A stretch of 64,000 nt of DNA. Origin: Pseudomonas sp. RC10. Lineage in GTDB: Bacteria; Pseudomonadota; Gammaproteobacteria; Pseudomonadales; Pseudomonadaceae. The DNA is taken from positions 5,580,001-5,644,000 of the forward strand of contig NZ_CP151650.1 in the NCBI RefSeq assembly GCF_038397775.1, given 5' to 3'. The translations under genes were made by a program, and so were the position numbers. Below the pieces are notes generated by a model. It was not told the origin of the DNA, searched no databases, and saw only the letters and a program-made list of their open reading frames with translations. This document shows positions 1 to 9,437 of this stretch, in pieces. Each line of letters opens with the position of its first letter. Position 1 is the stretch's first letter.

Positions 1-1376
<1,376 letters not shown>

Positions 1377-1466
1377 TTATACCCAGACACCTGCCCTTGC
1401 TCAATGTAAAGATCAGTCTATTTGATAATCAGCGTGATCGAGCTGCTCTATCACAGGTTTCTAGTG

Positions 1467-2015
1467 TTATAGCCGGACTTTGACGAAAGACACAGGACGA
1501 TCCAGACGTTCGGCGAACTCTTCCACGAAGCTGGCCTTGAACCCCGCGTCCAGCCAGTTGTTGAAGATGAATCCGAGATTGGAAAAGCCGCACGGGTCGA
1601 GAAACAGGAAGCCATTGATGTCGTCTTCGTGGCGGCATTCCGGGCACATGAAGTTGTCGGTGTGGCCCGGCATCCACTCTTCCAGGCTGTCGAACAATGC
1701 CTCGCCGATTTCGCGCCGACACTCGGGGCATCCGGCTTCCTCTTTAAAGCCGACCTGCGGGGTATAAATGCAGCGTTTGAGCACGATCTCCAGGCCGTTG
1801 ATTGACTGGCCATAAGGCAGCGCATCGGGGTTTTCGACGAAACGCCGCGCACCGGGCGCGATGGCGTAGGCCATGCGGTTGAAACTGCGCCCACAGGTGG
1901 TCAGCGATTCCTCGACCACGCCGAGCTTCACCAGCCAACGCAGGATCGCCCGCGCCTTGGCTTCATGGGCCGGGAAGCTGGAGATTTGCGGGACGATGAT
2001 GCTTTGGGTGTTCAT
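1467..2015 (-). CDS. Conserved hypothetical protein with two CxxC pairs
   Basis: 182 residues from the ATG at 2015; the longer open frame reaching 2594 runs antisense through the neighbouring permease gene and is not used. The protein has two zinc-ribbon-like pairs, CPEC near residue 106 and CPEC near residue 137, and a C-terminal half rich in acidic and aromatic residues. No catalytic motif is recognised. Homologues in Pseudomonas are, as I recall, often mislabelled 'sugar ABC transporter ATPase', but no Walker motif is visible here. It lies between guaB and a TauE-type permease on the same strand; function unknown. Confidence 0.75.
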   Translation of the reverse strand: MNTQSIIVPQISSFPAHEAKARAILRWLVKLGVVEESLTTCGRSFNRMAYAIAPGARRFVENPDALPYGQSINGLEIVLKRCIYTPQVGFKEEAGCPECRREIGEALFDSLEEWMPGHTDNFMCPECRHEDDINGFLFLDPCGFSNLGFIFNNWLDAGFKASFVEEFAERLDRPVSFVKVRL

Positions 2016-2086
2016 GACGGGCCTGTCTGACGCGTGATCGGGGGGCGGCAGCTTAATACCACCGCCGACGACGTCAAGTATGGCTT

Positions 2087-2872
2087 TCAGCCCGCGAGGT
2101 AGCGACCGATCAACGTGATGCCGCTGATCAGCACCATCCAGGTCACCAGCCGCACGAACATTTCCCGCGAAAGGCGCATGACCAGCCGTCGTCCGATCCA
2201 GGAGCCGATGATCATCGCGGGCAACAGGCAGACCGCCAGCACCAGCAGCGAAATTTGCGCGTACACCCCGGTGATCACAAACAGGCTCAGGCGCACGATG
2301 GTGCTGCAACTGATCAGCGCGTTTTGCGTGGCGCGGGCCTGGAATTTGTCGGTCAGACGACCATTGAGATAGATCGCGTATAAAAAGCCGCCACTCCCAA
2401 ACAGGGCCCCGAACAGACCACCCATGGTACCCATCGGAATCGACCACGCGGCGGACAGTTGCGTTGGCCTGACTTTCACCGCAAGGCTGTAAATCGAATA
2501 ACCGATCAGAAACAGTCCCATCATTAATAGAAGGACGTCGGATTTCAGATTGAGCAAGAACAGCACGCCCAACGTACAGCCGACCGCCATGCACGGCACC
2601 ATGCGAAACAGCTCGGAACGCACCACCGATTGCCGCGAGGGCAGCAAATGGCTGAACGCGGCGAGGAAGTCCAGCATCACCAATAAAGGGATGATCCGCG
2701 AGAGCGGCATGAAATGAATCAGGACGGGGCCTGCGACCAGGGCCGTGCCAAAACCGGCAATAGCGAAGACCAGATAGGCGGCAATAACGCCACCTTCAAT
2801 GAACAGCCAGTCGGTGGGGGTGAGCCCCAGTGAATCGACGACGCCCGACAATTCGGCGAGGGTGGTGAGCAT
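2087..2872 (-). CDS. TauE/SafE-family membrane permease (putative sulfite/organosulfur exporter)
   Basis: 261-residue integral membrane protein with about eight hydrophobic segments in two related halves, as in the TauE/SafE (DUF81) family, which export sulfite, sulfoacetate or related anions. The start is set at the ATG at 2872 (MLTTLAELSGVVDSLG). The open frame extends to 3004, but that stretch translates a REPIN repeat (IANEFAPPGG) and is unlikely to be coding. Gly-rich turns such as GSGGFLYAIYLNGR are typical. The substrate cannot be told from sequence. Confidence 0.85.
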   Translation of the reverse strand: MLTTLAELSGVVDSLGLTPTDWLFIEGGVIAAYLVFAIAGFGTALVAGPVLIHFMPLSRIIPLLVMLDFLAAFSHLLPSRQSVVRSELFRMVPCMAVGCTLGVLFLLNLKSDVLLLMMGLFLIGYSIYSLAVKVRPTQLSAAWSIPMGTMGGLFGALFGSGGFLYAIYLNGRLTDKFQARATQNALISCSTIVRLSLFVITGVYAQISLLVLAVCLLPAMIIGSWIGRRLVMRLSREMFVRLVTWMVLISGITLIGRYLAG

Positions 2873-2948
2873 TGCGTCCTCCGTGGATAAGCGGCGGCGC
2901 ACAGCATATCCTGAGACTGCCGCTTCACCGGAAGAAAAAACGCCCCCT

Positions 2949-3039
2949 GGGGGAGCGAATTCATTCGCGATTGGCCATTCGCCCGGCACATCTGTTTCGG
3001 TCATGCCGACGTCTCGCGAATGAATTCGCGCCCGCAGGG
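2949..3039. repeat. REPIN, family A (AATTCATTC core)
   Basis: Two REP arms in inverted orientation: GGGGAGCGAATTCATTCGCG at 2950-2969 and the reverse arm TCGCGAATGAATTCGCGCCC at 3014-3033, separated by about 43 bases that can form the loop. It lies between the TauE-type gene and xseA, whose 5' ends face each other. It matches the other family A copies in this window. Confidence 0.85.
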
Positions 3040-3098
3040 GCGGCGTACAGGTCTATTAATGTGGTGACCCACGCCCCAATGCCTTTATCATGCCCGCC

Positions 3099-4478
3099 AT
3101 GATCAAAGACCCCTTCGCAAGACTCGGCCTTGACCGGGAAGTCCTCACTGTCAGCCAGCTCAACGGCCGCGCCCGCGTGTTGCTGGAAGATGTGTTTTCG
3201 AACATCTGGGTCGAGGGGGAGATTTCCAACCTGTCTCGTCCGGCATCGGGTCACGTCTATTTCACCCTGAAAGACAGTGGCGCCCAGGTCCGTTGCGCGC
3301 TGTTTCGCAGCAACGCCGCTCGGGTTCGTCAGGCGTTGAAAGACGGTCTGGCCGTCAAAGTGCGTGGCAAGGTCTCGCTCTTCGAAGGTCGCGGCGACTA
3401 TCAGTTGATCCTCGACACGGTCGAGCCTGCTGGCGATGGCGCCCTGCGTCTGGCCTTCGATGCGCTGAAAGAAAAGCTCAATGCCGAAGGCCTCTTCAGC
3501 GCCGAGCGGAAGGTCGCTCTGCCCTTGCACCCGCAGCGTATCGGCATCGTCAGCTCACCGACGGGCGCGGTGATTCGCGACATCATCAGCGTGTTCCGCC
3601 GTCGCGCCCCGCAAGTTGAACTGACACTGATCCCCACTGCAGTGCAAGGCCGCGAGGCGATCAACCAGATCGTCCGCGCTTTGAAACTCGCGGACTCCCG
3701 AGGCTTCGATGCGCTGATCCTGGCCCGAGGCGGTGGCTCGCTGGAAGACCTCTGGTGCTTCAACGAAGAAGCCGTGGCCCGCGCCATCGATGCCTGCGTG
3801 ACGCCCATCGTCAGCGCCGTTGGCCATGAGACCGATGTGTCGATCAGTGACTTCGTAGCCGACGTTCGCGCCCCCACGCCGTCCGCCGCCGCCGAGCTGC
3901 TGGCTCCAGATTCAAGCGACCTGCACCGCCGGGTCGAGAACCTGCAGCGTCGGCTCGTCACGCGGATGCGCGATCGGCTGATGCGCGAACAACTGCGTCT
4001 GGACGGCATTTCCCGCCGCCTGCGTCATCCCGGTGAGCGCCTGCGTCAACGCGCCCAACGGCTGGACGATCTGGACATGCGCCTGCGTCGCGCCTTCGAG
4101 CAACATATGCACAAACGCCACGTGCGCATGAGCCATCTTGAAAGCCGATTGGCGGCCCAACACCCCGGTCGCACTCTCGCGTTTCTGCGTCAACGTCTGG
4201 ACGTGCTGGCCGAGCGCTTGCCTCGGGCGATCAAAGAAAACCTCAAGTCTCGGCGCCTGCAATTGCAAGGTCAGATGCAGACGCTGAACGTGGTCAGCCC
4301 CCTCGCCACCCTCGGACGCGGTTACAGCATTTTGCTCGACGAGCGCGGTAAGGCGATTCGTGCCGCCGAACAGACCCACACCGGTCAACGCCTCACCGCG
4401 AAGCTGGCCGAGGGCGAACTGCAAGTCCGTGTTGAGGACAATCACCTGACGCCTGTCACCCTTTCTCTTCTGGATTGA
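3099..4478 (+). CDS. xseA: Exodeoxyribonuclease VII large subunit
   Basis: 459 residues starting MIKDPFARLGLD. An in-frame ATG nine bases earlier (3090) would add MPA, but the usual Pseudomonas length is 459, so 3099 is preferred; no clear ribosome site separates the two. The order is an N-terminal OB-fold (residues about 15-110, VEGEISNLSRPASGHVYFTL), the catalytic core with ARGGGSLEDLWCFNEE and SAVGHETDVSISDFVADVRA, then a long Arg/Leu-rich coiled coil from about 265 to 400. With XseB it degrades single-stranded DNA from both ends in mismatch repair and recombination. An M23 peptidase gene begins three bases after the stop. Confidence 0.97.
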   Translation: MIKDPFARLGLDREVLTVSQLNGRARVLLEDVFSNIWVEGEISNLSRPASGHVYFTLKDSGAQVRCALFRSNAARVRQALKDGLAVKVRGKVSLFEGRGDYQLILDTVEPAGDGALRLAFDALKEKLNAEGLFSAERKVALPLHPQRIGIVSSPTGAVIRDIISVFRRRAPQVELTLIPTAVQGREAINQIVRALKLADSRGFDALILARGGGSLEDLWCFNEEAVARAIDACVTPIVSAVGHETDVSISDFVADVRAPTPSAAAELLAPDSSDLHRRVENLQRRLVTRMRDRLMREQLRLDGISRRLRHPGERLRQRAQRLDDLDMRLRRAFEQHMHKRHVRMSHLESRLAAQHPGRTLAFLRQRLDVLAERLPRAIKENLKSRRLQLQGQMQTLNVVSPLATLGRGYSILLDERGKAIRAAEQTHTGQRLTAKLAEGELQVRVEDNHLTPVTLSLLD

Positions 4479-4481
4479 TCG

Positions 4482-5324
4482 ATGCTGCCTTTTATCTCCC
4501 GCTCTCTGGCAGGCGCCGCGTTTGCCCTGTGTCTCGCCCTTCCCGCCCACGCTGACAGCTACCTCTCGCGCCTGCTGAACAAACCGGTGCCAGGCGGCGT
4601 TGCGGTGGTGGACCTCGGCCCTGCGGCTCAGGCGCCCAAGGCCACGTGGCAAGGCAAACCGGTGCTGGTGGTCAAAGATTCCGATGCGCGCTGGCAGGCC
4701 ATCGTCGGCATTCCGCTGACCGTCAAACCTGGCACGTCACAACAGGTGAGCAGCGGTGGTCGCACGCTGGCGTTCACCGTCGGCAGCAAGAAATACCCGG
4801 AACAACACATCACCCTGAAGAATCAGCGGCAGGTCAATCCGAACCCGGATGACCTGAAACGCATCGAGCAGGAACTGGACGTGCAGGTCCGCGCCTATCG
4901 CACGTTCAGCCCGGTGACGCCGAGCAATCTGCTGCTGGATAAGCCCGTCGATGGCCCGCTGTCGAGCAAGTTCGGCGTACGTCGTTTCTTCAACGGTGAG
5001 GAACGCAACCCTCACGCAGGCCTGGATTTCGCGGTACCTGCGGGCACCCCGATCAAGTCGCCTGCAGCAGGTAAGGTCATTCTGATCGGCAATTACTTCT
5101 TCAACGGCAACACAGTGTTCGTCGATCACGGCCAAGGCTTCATCAGCATGTTCTGCCACATGTCGAAGATTGACGTGAAAGTGGGCGACGCCGTACCCCG
5201 TGGCGGCGTGGTGGGTCGCGTCGGCTCGACCGGGCGTGCCACCGGGCCGCATATGCACTGGAACGTGAGCCTGAACGATGCGCGGGTCGATCCGGCGATT
5301 TTCATTAACGCGTTCCAGCCCTAG
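4482..5324 (+). CDS. M23-family murein endopeptidase, exported
   Basis: 280 residues with a Sec signal peptide ending about residue 24 (LALPAHA). The C-terminal half (about 165-275) is an M23/LysM-type zinc peptidase domain with the metal motif HAGLD (H178, D182), H226 in CHMS and the HxH pair in GPHMHW (H257, H259). All metal ligands are present, so it should be active on peptidoglycan cross-bridges rather than a degenerate EnvC/NlpD-type activator. It starts three bases after xseA and is probably co-transcribed. Its exact cleavage site in murein is unknown. Confidence 0.9.
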   Translation: MLPFISRSLAGAAFALCLALPAHADSYLSRLLNKPVPGGVAVVDLGPAAQAPKATWQGKPVLVVKDSDARWQAIVGIPLTVKPGTSQQVSSGGRTLAFTVGSKKYPEQHITLKNQRQVNPNPDDLKRIEQELDVQVRAYRTFSPVTPSNLLLDKPVDGPLSSKFGVRRFFNGEERNPHAGLDFAVPAGTPIKSPAAGKVILIGNYFFNGNTVFVDHGQGFISMFCHMSKIDVKVGDAVPRGGVVGRVGSTGRATGPHMHWNVSLNDARVDPAIFINAFQP

Positions 5325-5337
5325 ACGCGGCTTTCAG

Positions 5338-5427
5338 CTGTAGGAGTGAGCTTGCTCGCGATACCAACGTTGCCGCAGCGGCTCGGTGCCTGACACCACG
5401 CTATCGCGAGCAAGCTCACTCCTACAG
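5338..5427. repeat. REPIN, family B (GAGCTTGCTC core)
   Basis: Arms CTGTAGGAGTGAGCTTGCTC (5338-5357) and TATCGCGAGCAAGCTCACTC (5402-5421) form a long inverted repeat around a variable centre. It sits 13 bases after the M23 peptidase stop. The arm differs from family A in the palindrome core. Confidence 0.88.
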
Positions 5428-5585
5428 TCGACCCCGGTTGCACGACCTGAAACGGGCCAGCAATAAAATCCTGAAAGCACGTAGCAATCCGTCAAAAAAT
5501 CGCTGCATACCGCTACTTTTGAAATTCCCTCTCAATTTTTTCCAACTGCTTGCCAGCTTTCACCTCATTGGTTACGGTTGGACAC

Positions 5586-5663
5586 ATGAAAACCTCTCAA
5601 ACCCTCATTCTGTTGCGTCAACATCGCTGCCTCAGCCTCGTCAGTGCACGACTGCCAGGCTGA
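5586..5663 (+). CDS. Putative leucine-rich leader peptide of leuA
   Basis: A 25-codon ORF beginning ATG AAA ACC TCT CAA, too short for routine gene calling, ends 88 bases before leuA. Six of 25 codons are Leu, with the cluster Leu-Ile-Leu-Leu at codons 7-10 and more at 16, 18 and 23. A GGTTGGA stretch lies just upstream. This is the arrangement expected for ribosome-mediated attenuation of leuA, known in other proteobacteria. The only downstream hairpin I see (GGCCG/CGGCC at 5709-5726) lacks a U-tract, so the mechanism is inference. Confidence 0.55.
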   Translation: MKTSQTLILLRQHRCLSLVSARLPG

Positions 5664-5705
5664 AATCGCGGTGCCTCGACCCTTCATCTGCGTTTCTTGT
5701 TAATC

Positions 5706-5727
5706 GGCTGGCCGCCTTCTTTCGGCC
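5706..5727 (+). promoter_or_regulatory. Possible leader hairpin before leuA
   Basis: GGCCG CCTTCTTT CGGCC can form a five-pair stem between the leader ORF and the leuA ribosome site (AAAGGA at 5738-5743). It is followed by TTGAGTCC rather than a U-run, so it is at best a weak terminator or an RNA switch element. The rest of the 5429-5751 interval holds no other recognisable feature. Confidence 0.3.
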
Positions 5728-5751
5728 TTGAGTCCACAAAGGATTATTCTC

Positions 5752-7437
5752 ATGACCATGCTCAAAGATCCCTCGAAGAAGTACCGCGCGTTTCCTGTCA
5801 TCGACCTGCCCGATCGCACCTGGCCTTCCAAGACCATTACCGAAGTGCCGATCTGGTGCAGCTCTGACTTGCGCGACGGTAACCAATCGCTGATCGAGCC
5901 AATGGATTCGGTCAAAAAGCTGCGCTTCTGGAAAACCCTCGTTCAGGTGGGCGTGAAAGAAATTGAAGCTTCGTTCCCAGCGGCTTCGCAAACCGACTTC
6001 GACTTCGTGCGCACCCTGATCGAGGACGGCCACATTCCGGACGACACCACCATTCAAGTGCTGACACAGGGCCGTGAAGACCTGATCGCTCGGACTTTCG
6101 AATCCCTGCGCGGCGCGAAGAAAGCCATCGTCCACCTGTACAACGCGACCTCGCCGTCCTTCCGCCGCATCGTGTTCAATCAGGACAAGGACGGCATCAA
6201 GGCCATCGCGGTCAACGCCGCCAAGCTGTTCGTCAAATACGCTGCTCAGCAGCCGGAAACCCAGTGGCAGTTCGAATACTCGCCGGAAACCTTCAGCGCC
6301 ACCGAACTGGATTTCGCCAAGGAAGTCTGTGACGCCGTGATCGAAGTGTGGAACGCCACGCCGCAGAACAAGGTGATCCTCAACCTGCCGGCCACTGTCG
6401 AAGTCGCCACGCCGAATATCTACGCCGACCAGATCGAGTGGTTCTGCCGCAACATCACCCGCCGCGACAGCGTGATCATCAGCCTGCACACCCACAACGA
6501 CCGTGGCACTGGCGTGGCCGCTACCGAACTGGGCCTGATGGCCGGTGCTGACCGTGTCGAAGGCTGCCTGTTCGGCAACGGCGAGCGCACTGGCAACGTC
6601 GATCTGGTGACCGTTGCCCTCAACATGTACACCCAGGGTCTGAACCCGCAACTGGACTTCTCCGACATCGACGGCGTTCGTAAGGTGGTCGAAGAGTGCA
6701 ACCAGATCCCGGTTCACCCTCGTCACCCGTACGTCGGCGACCTCGTGCACACCGCGTTCTCCGGTTCGCACCAAGACGCGATTCGCAAGGGCTTCACTCA
6801 GCAGAAAGAAGACGCGCTGTGGGAAGTGCCATACCTGCCGATCGACCCGGCGGACATCGGCCGCAGCTACGAAGCGGTCATTCGGGTGAACAGCCAGTCC
6901 GGCAAAGGCGGCATCACTTACCTGCTGGAACAGGAATACGGCATCTCGCTGCCACGTCGCATGCAGATCGAGTTCAGCCAAGTGGTTCAGGGCGAGACCG
7001 ACCGTCTGGGCCTGGAGATGACCGCGCAGCAGATCTACTCGCTGTTCAAGACTGAATACCTGCAAGCCAACAAGCCCTACGCGCTGGTCAGCCATCGTCT
7101 CCAGGAAGAAAACGGTCACAGCGCCGTTGAAGTCGAAGTCACGGGCAAAGGTGACGGCGAAAGCAACCTGCACTGGAAGGGCCGCGGTAACGGCGCGCTG
7201 GAGGCACTGGTGGCCGGTCTGCCGGTCAAGGCGGAGATCATGGACTACAACGAACACGCCATTGGCGCGGGCACCACGGCCAAGGCGGCTGCCTACATCG
7301 AACTGCGCGTGAACGGCGAGCGTGCGGTCCACGGCGTGGGTATCGATGAAAACATCACCACCGCCAGCTTCAAGGCCCTGTTCAGCGCACTGAACCGTGC
7401 ACTGATTCAGGCTGAGGTCGCGGCACAGGCTGCTTGA
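5752..7437 (+). CDS. leuA: 2-isopropylmalate synthase
   Basis: First enzyme of leucine synthesis; condenses acetyl-CoA with 2-oxoisovalerate in the cytosol. 561 residues from ATG 5752 ([20 protein letters not shown]), eight bases after AAAGGA; an upstream TTG in frame has no support. It is the long (type 2) form: the catalytic barrel has [11 protein letters not shown] and the metal-binding HTHNDRGTG, and the regulatory leucine-binding domain follows from about residue 440. It stands alone, as is usual in Pseudomonas where leuCDB is elsewhere. A leucine-rich leader ORF precedes it. Confidence 0.97.
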   Translation: MTMLKDPSKKYRAFPVIDLPDRTWPSKTITEVPIWCSSDLRDGNQSLIEPMDSVKKLRFWKTLVQVGVKEIEASFPAASQTDFDFVRTLIEDGHIPDDTTIQVLTQGREDLIARTFESLRGAKKAIVHLYNATSPSFRRIVFNQDKDGIKAIAVNAAKLFVKYAAQQPETQWQFEYSPETFSATELDFAKEVCDAVIEVWNATPQNKVILNLPATVEVATPNIYADQIEWFCRNITRRDSVIISLHTHNDRGTGVAATELGLMAGADRVEGCLFGNGERTGNVDLVTVALNMYTQGLNPQLDFSDIDGVRKVVEECNQIPVHPRHPYVGDLVHTAFSGSHQDAIRKGFTQQKEDALWEVPYLPIDPADIGRSYEAVIRVNSQSGKGGITYLLEQEYGISLPRRMQIEFSQVVQGETDRLGLEMTAQQIYSLFKTEYLQANKPYALVSHRLQEENGHSAVEVEVTGKGDGESNLHWKGRGNGALEALVAGLPVKAEIMDYNEHAIGAGTTAKAAAYIELRVNGERAVHGVGIDENITTASFKALFSALNRALIQAEVAAQAA

Positions 7438-7461
7438 TGCCCGAGGATCGGTGAAGACAGA

Positions 7462-7554
7462 CCTGTAGGCGCGAATTCATTCGCGATGCGAGGGCGCCAG
7501 GCGATGCATCTGTGTCGCCCGTTACATCTTTCGCGAATACATTCGCTCCGACAG
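7462..7554. repeat. REPIN, family A
   Basis: Arms CCTGTAGGCGCGAATTCATT (from 7462) and TTCGCGAATACATTCGCTCC (about 7530-7549) around a variable middle. It lies 24 bases after leuA and before its terminator. The arms carry a few mismatches against the consensus (AGGCGCG, AATACATTC, CCGACAG). Confidence 0.85.
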
Positions 7555-7572
7555 ATGATGTGTTTGAACCAT

Positions 7573-7609
7573 AAAAAGGCCCTGAAGCTCACGCTCCAGG
7601 GCCTTTTTT
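7573..7609. terminator. Bidirectional terminator, leuA / 7626 gene
   Basis: AAAAAGGCCCTGAAG, a short loop, then CTCCAGGGCCTTTTTT: a GC-rich stem with a T-run on both strands. It ends leuA on the plus strand and the convergent hypothetical gene on the minus strand. Confidence 0.9.
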
Positions 7610-7625
7610 ATGGGTGCCGTGTGGG

Positions 7626-8030
7626 TCAGGCCTTGGTGCTGACGGAGCCTTTCATCAATTCCAGCAATGACGCCTGAAGAGCGGTGAGTTGCGCCATGGT
7701 CCCGGCGATCTGCTGTTGGATAGCCATGACTTGCGCGGCTTTCTCCTGCTCGGGAGCCTTGCTGTTCAACGCGGCGGCGAGCTGTTGCTGCTGTTGCTCA
7801 AGCACTTTTTGCGTCTCTTTGATCTGATCTTGAAGTTGCTTGATCATCTGCTCGCGTGGCGACTGGGGCGCCTCCGCTTCTCCCGCTTTCTTACCGGGCT
7901 CGGTGTACGCCGTGCCGCGCAGGTTCACGCTGGCGGTCACCACATCGCTCTTGGTGGCCTGATCGTTTTTGAGCGCGACCGTAAAAGGATTGGCGTAAGG
8001 ACTCAACGTGCTTGTATTGATCGTCGTCAT
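7626..8030 (-). CDS. Hypothetical coiled-coil protein, paralogue of the next gene
   Basis: 134 residues from ATG 8030, with AGGAG nine bases upstream. The start MTTINTSTLSPYANPFTVAL closely parallels that of the gene at 8150-8587 (MTTISTSSLASYTSSFSVAV), and both carry a Gln/Glu/Lys-rich coiled coil of about 60 residues in the C-terminal half (KQLQDQIKETQKVLEQQQQQ). No signal peptide or membrane segment. The layout recalls FlxA-like proteins, but that is only a resemblance. The two genes are tandem on the minus strand with a terminator between them. Function unknown. Confidence 0.75.
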   Translation of the reverse strand: MTTINTSTLSPYANPFTVALKNDQATKSDVVTASVNLRGTAYTEPGKKAGEAEAPQSPREQMIKQLQDQIKETQKVLEQQQQQLAAALNSKAPEQEKAAQVMAIQQQIAGTMAQLTALQASLLELMKGSVSTKA

Positions 8031-8101
8031 GATGAACTCCTGTTCTGTGCACTTTGTATCGGCCAAGGTACAAAGAACTGAAGCCCATTCTTTACGCACA
8101 C

Positions 8102-8139
8102 GAAAACGCCCCGTGACCTTCGTCACGGAGCGCTTTTAC
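8102..8139 (-). terminator. Terminator between the two paralogues
   Basis: AAAACGCCCCGTGAC / GTCACGGAGCGCTTTT hairpin with a T-run on the minus strand. It follows the stop of the 8150-8587 gene, so the second paralogue (7626-8030) probably has its own promoter in the short interval 8031-8101. Confidence 0.75.
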
Positions 8140-8149
8140 GGGGGAGATG

Positions 8150-8587
8150 TCAGGCGGTGGTGTTGATGCTGCCAGACTTTTGCAACTGGGCCAGCGCGGC
8201 CTGTTGGGTCGCCAGCGTAGAAGTGGTCGTGGAAATCTGGCCCTGGATCGCCATCGCGCGCTGGGCTTTCTCTTCATCGGAGCCGCTGCTGGCGTTGGCC
8301 GCTGCCAATTGCTGCTCTTGCTGCTGCAACTGCTTTTGGGTTTCCTTGATCTGCTCTTCGAGGTTCTCGATGGCCTGCTCGCTCTCGCTGGAGGAACTGG
8401 AGCTGCCGCCCGCCGCCCCTGCGCCACCCGCAGCACCGGCGCCGCCTGCCTGCGCGGTGGTAGAGCCCGCCGCAACGGTAGTGGTGGAGGCGTCGCTGTC
8501 AGTAGAGGTCGTCGAGGTGTCTTTCTTGACGGCAACCGAGAAACTGCTGGTGTAGGACGCGAGTGAAGAAGTGCTGATGGTGGTCAT
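8150..8587 (-). CDS. Hypothetical coiled-coil protein with a Ser/Ala/Gly-rich middle
   Basis: 145 residues from ATG 8587, behind AGGAGATCGGT. It shares the N-terminal 20 residues and the coiled-coil half (LEEQIKETQKQLQQQEQQLA) with the neighbour at 7626-8030. Between them is a low-complexity insert of Ser, Thr, Ala and Gly (about residues 24-65) that the other lacks. The in-frame extension to 8755 overlaps the amidase gene and has no ribosome site. The pair looks like a tandem duplication that then diverged in the middle. Function unknown. Confidence 0.75.
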   Translation of the reverse strand: MTTISTSSLASYTSSFSVAVKKDTSTTSTDSDASTTTVAAGSTTAQAGGAGAAGGAGAAGGSSSSSSESEQAIENLEEQIKETQKQLQQQEQQLAAANASSGSDEEKAQRAMAIQGQISTTTSTLATQQAALAQLQKSGSINTTA

Positions 8588-8645
8588 ACCGATCTCCTGT
8601 TTGGGTACAACGCTATCGACCGCCCCCCCCTCCAACTCTATGACG

Positions 8646-9437
8646 TTAGTGTATCTCGAATGTATCGGCGTCGAGATATGCCGGGAATTTCTCGCGATAG
8701 GCATCCAGGCTTTCAGCGGACAGGCTGACATGAAAAACCCCGTCGGCCCCACCAATATTCAGCAGGCTTTCACCCTGGAAATCCAGCACCTGACTGTCGC
8801 CGGTGTAGGCGAAGCTTTTGCCGTCGATGCCCACACGGTTCACCGCTGCTACGTAGCACAGGTTCTCGATGGCCCGAGCCGGCAACAGGCGATTCCAGTG
8901 CTGGCGCCGGGCGCCAGGCCAGTTGGCGGTGTACAGCAACAGGTCGGTGTCTTGAGCACCCCGGCTCCACACTGGAAACCGGAGGTCGTAGCAGATCAGC
9001 GGTCGAATTCGCCAGCCCTTGAGTTCGAACTGCACCTGACGTTCGCCTGGGCTGTAGTGCTCGTGCTCGCCCGCCATGCGAAACAGGTGGCGTTTGTCGT
9101 AGTGCAACAGCTCGCCGTCCGGACGGGCCCACAGCAAGCGATTGCGATGGCTGCCGTCTTCCGCCCGAATGATGACGCTGCCGGTCACGACCGCATTGAG
9201 GCGCTTGGCCTGATCGAGCAACCAGCGCGACGTGATGCCGTTTTCAGGCTCAGCCAATGCTTCGGACTCCATCGAAAATCCGGTGGTGAACATTTCCGGC
9301 AGGATCACCAGATCGGCACCCTGGGCTTGGGACAGCAGCTCCTCGAAGTGCGCGTGATTCGCCTGACAGTCGTGCCAGACGAGGGTGGTCTGCACCAACG
9401 CCAGACTGAGATTTGGCAATGAACTCAAATCGCGCAT
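8646..9437 (-). CDS. yafV: Nitrilase-family omega-amidase (YafV type)
   Basis: 263 residues from ATG 9437. It carries the nitrilase triad: E48 in LPEMF, K115 in DKRHLF and C149 in ICYDLRFP. E. coli YafV and eukaryotic Nit2 hydrolyse 2-oxoglutaramate or 2-oxosuccinamate to the oxoacid and ammonia. Its 5' end overlaps the 3' end of the aminotransferase gene by 13 bases, so they are translationally coupled. That fits the known glutamine transaminase-omega-amidase pairing, where removing the 2-oxoglutaramate by-product drives methionine (KMTB) transamination. Substrate is inferred from family and context. Confidence 0.9.
   Translation of the reverse strand: MRDLSSLPNLSLALVQTTLVWHDCQANHAHFEELLSQAQGADLVILPEMFTTGFSMESEALAEPENGITSRWLLDQAKRLNAVVTGSVIIRAEDGSHRNRLLWARPDGELLHYDKRHLFRMAGEHEHYSPGERQVQFELKGWRIRPLICYDLRFPVWSRGAQDTDLLLYTANWPGARRQHWNRLLPARAIENLCYVAAVNRVGIDGKSFAYTGDSQVLDFQGESLLNIGGADGVFHVSLSAESLDAYREKFPAYLDADTFEIH

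Noticed and set aside
2016..2594. N-terminal extension of the 1467 gene
   Set aside because: Overlaps the TauE-type permease on the same strand in another frame; the ATG at 2015 is the sensible start.
5706..5727. Firm rho-independent attenuator before leuA
   Set aside because: Five-pair stem without a U-run; listed only as a possible hairpin.
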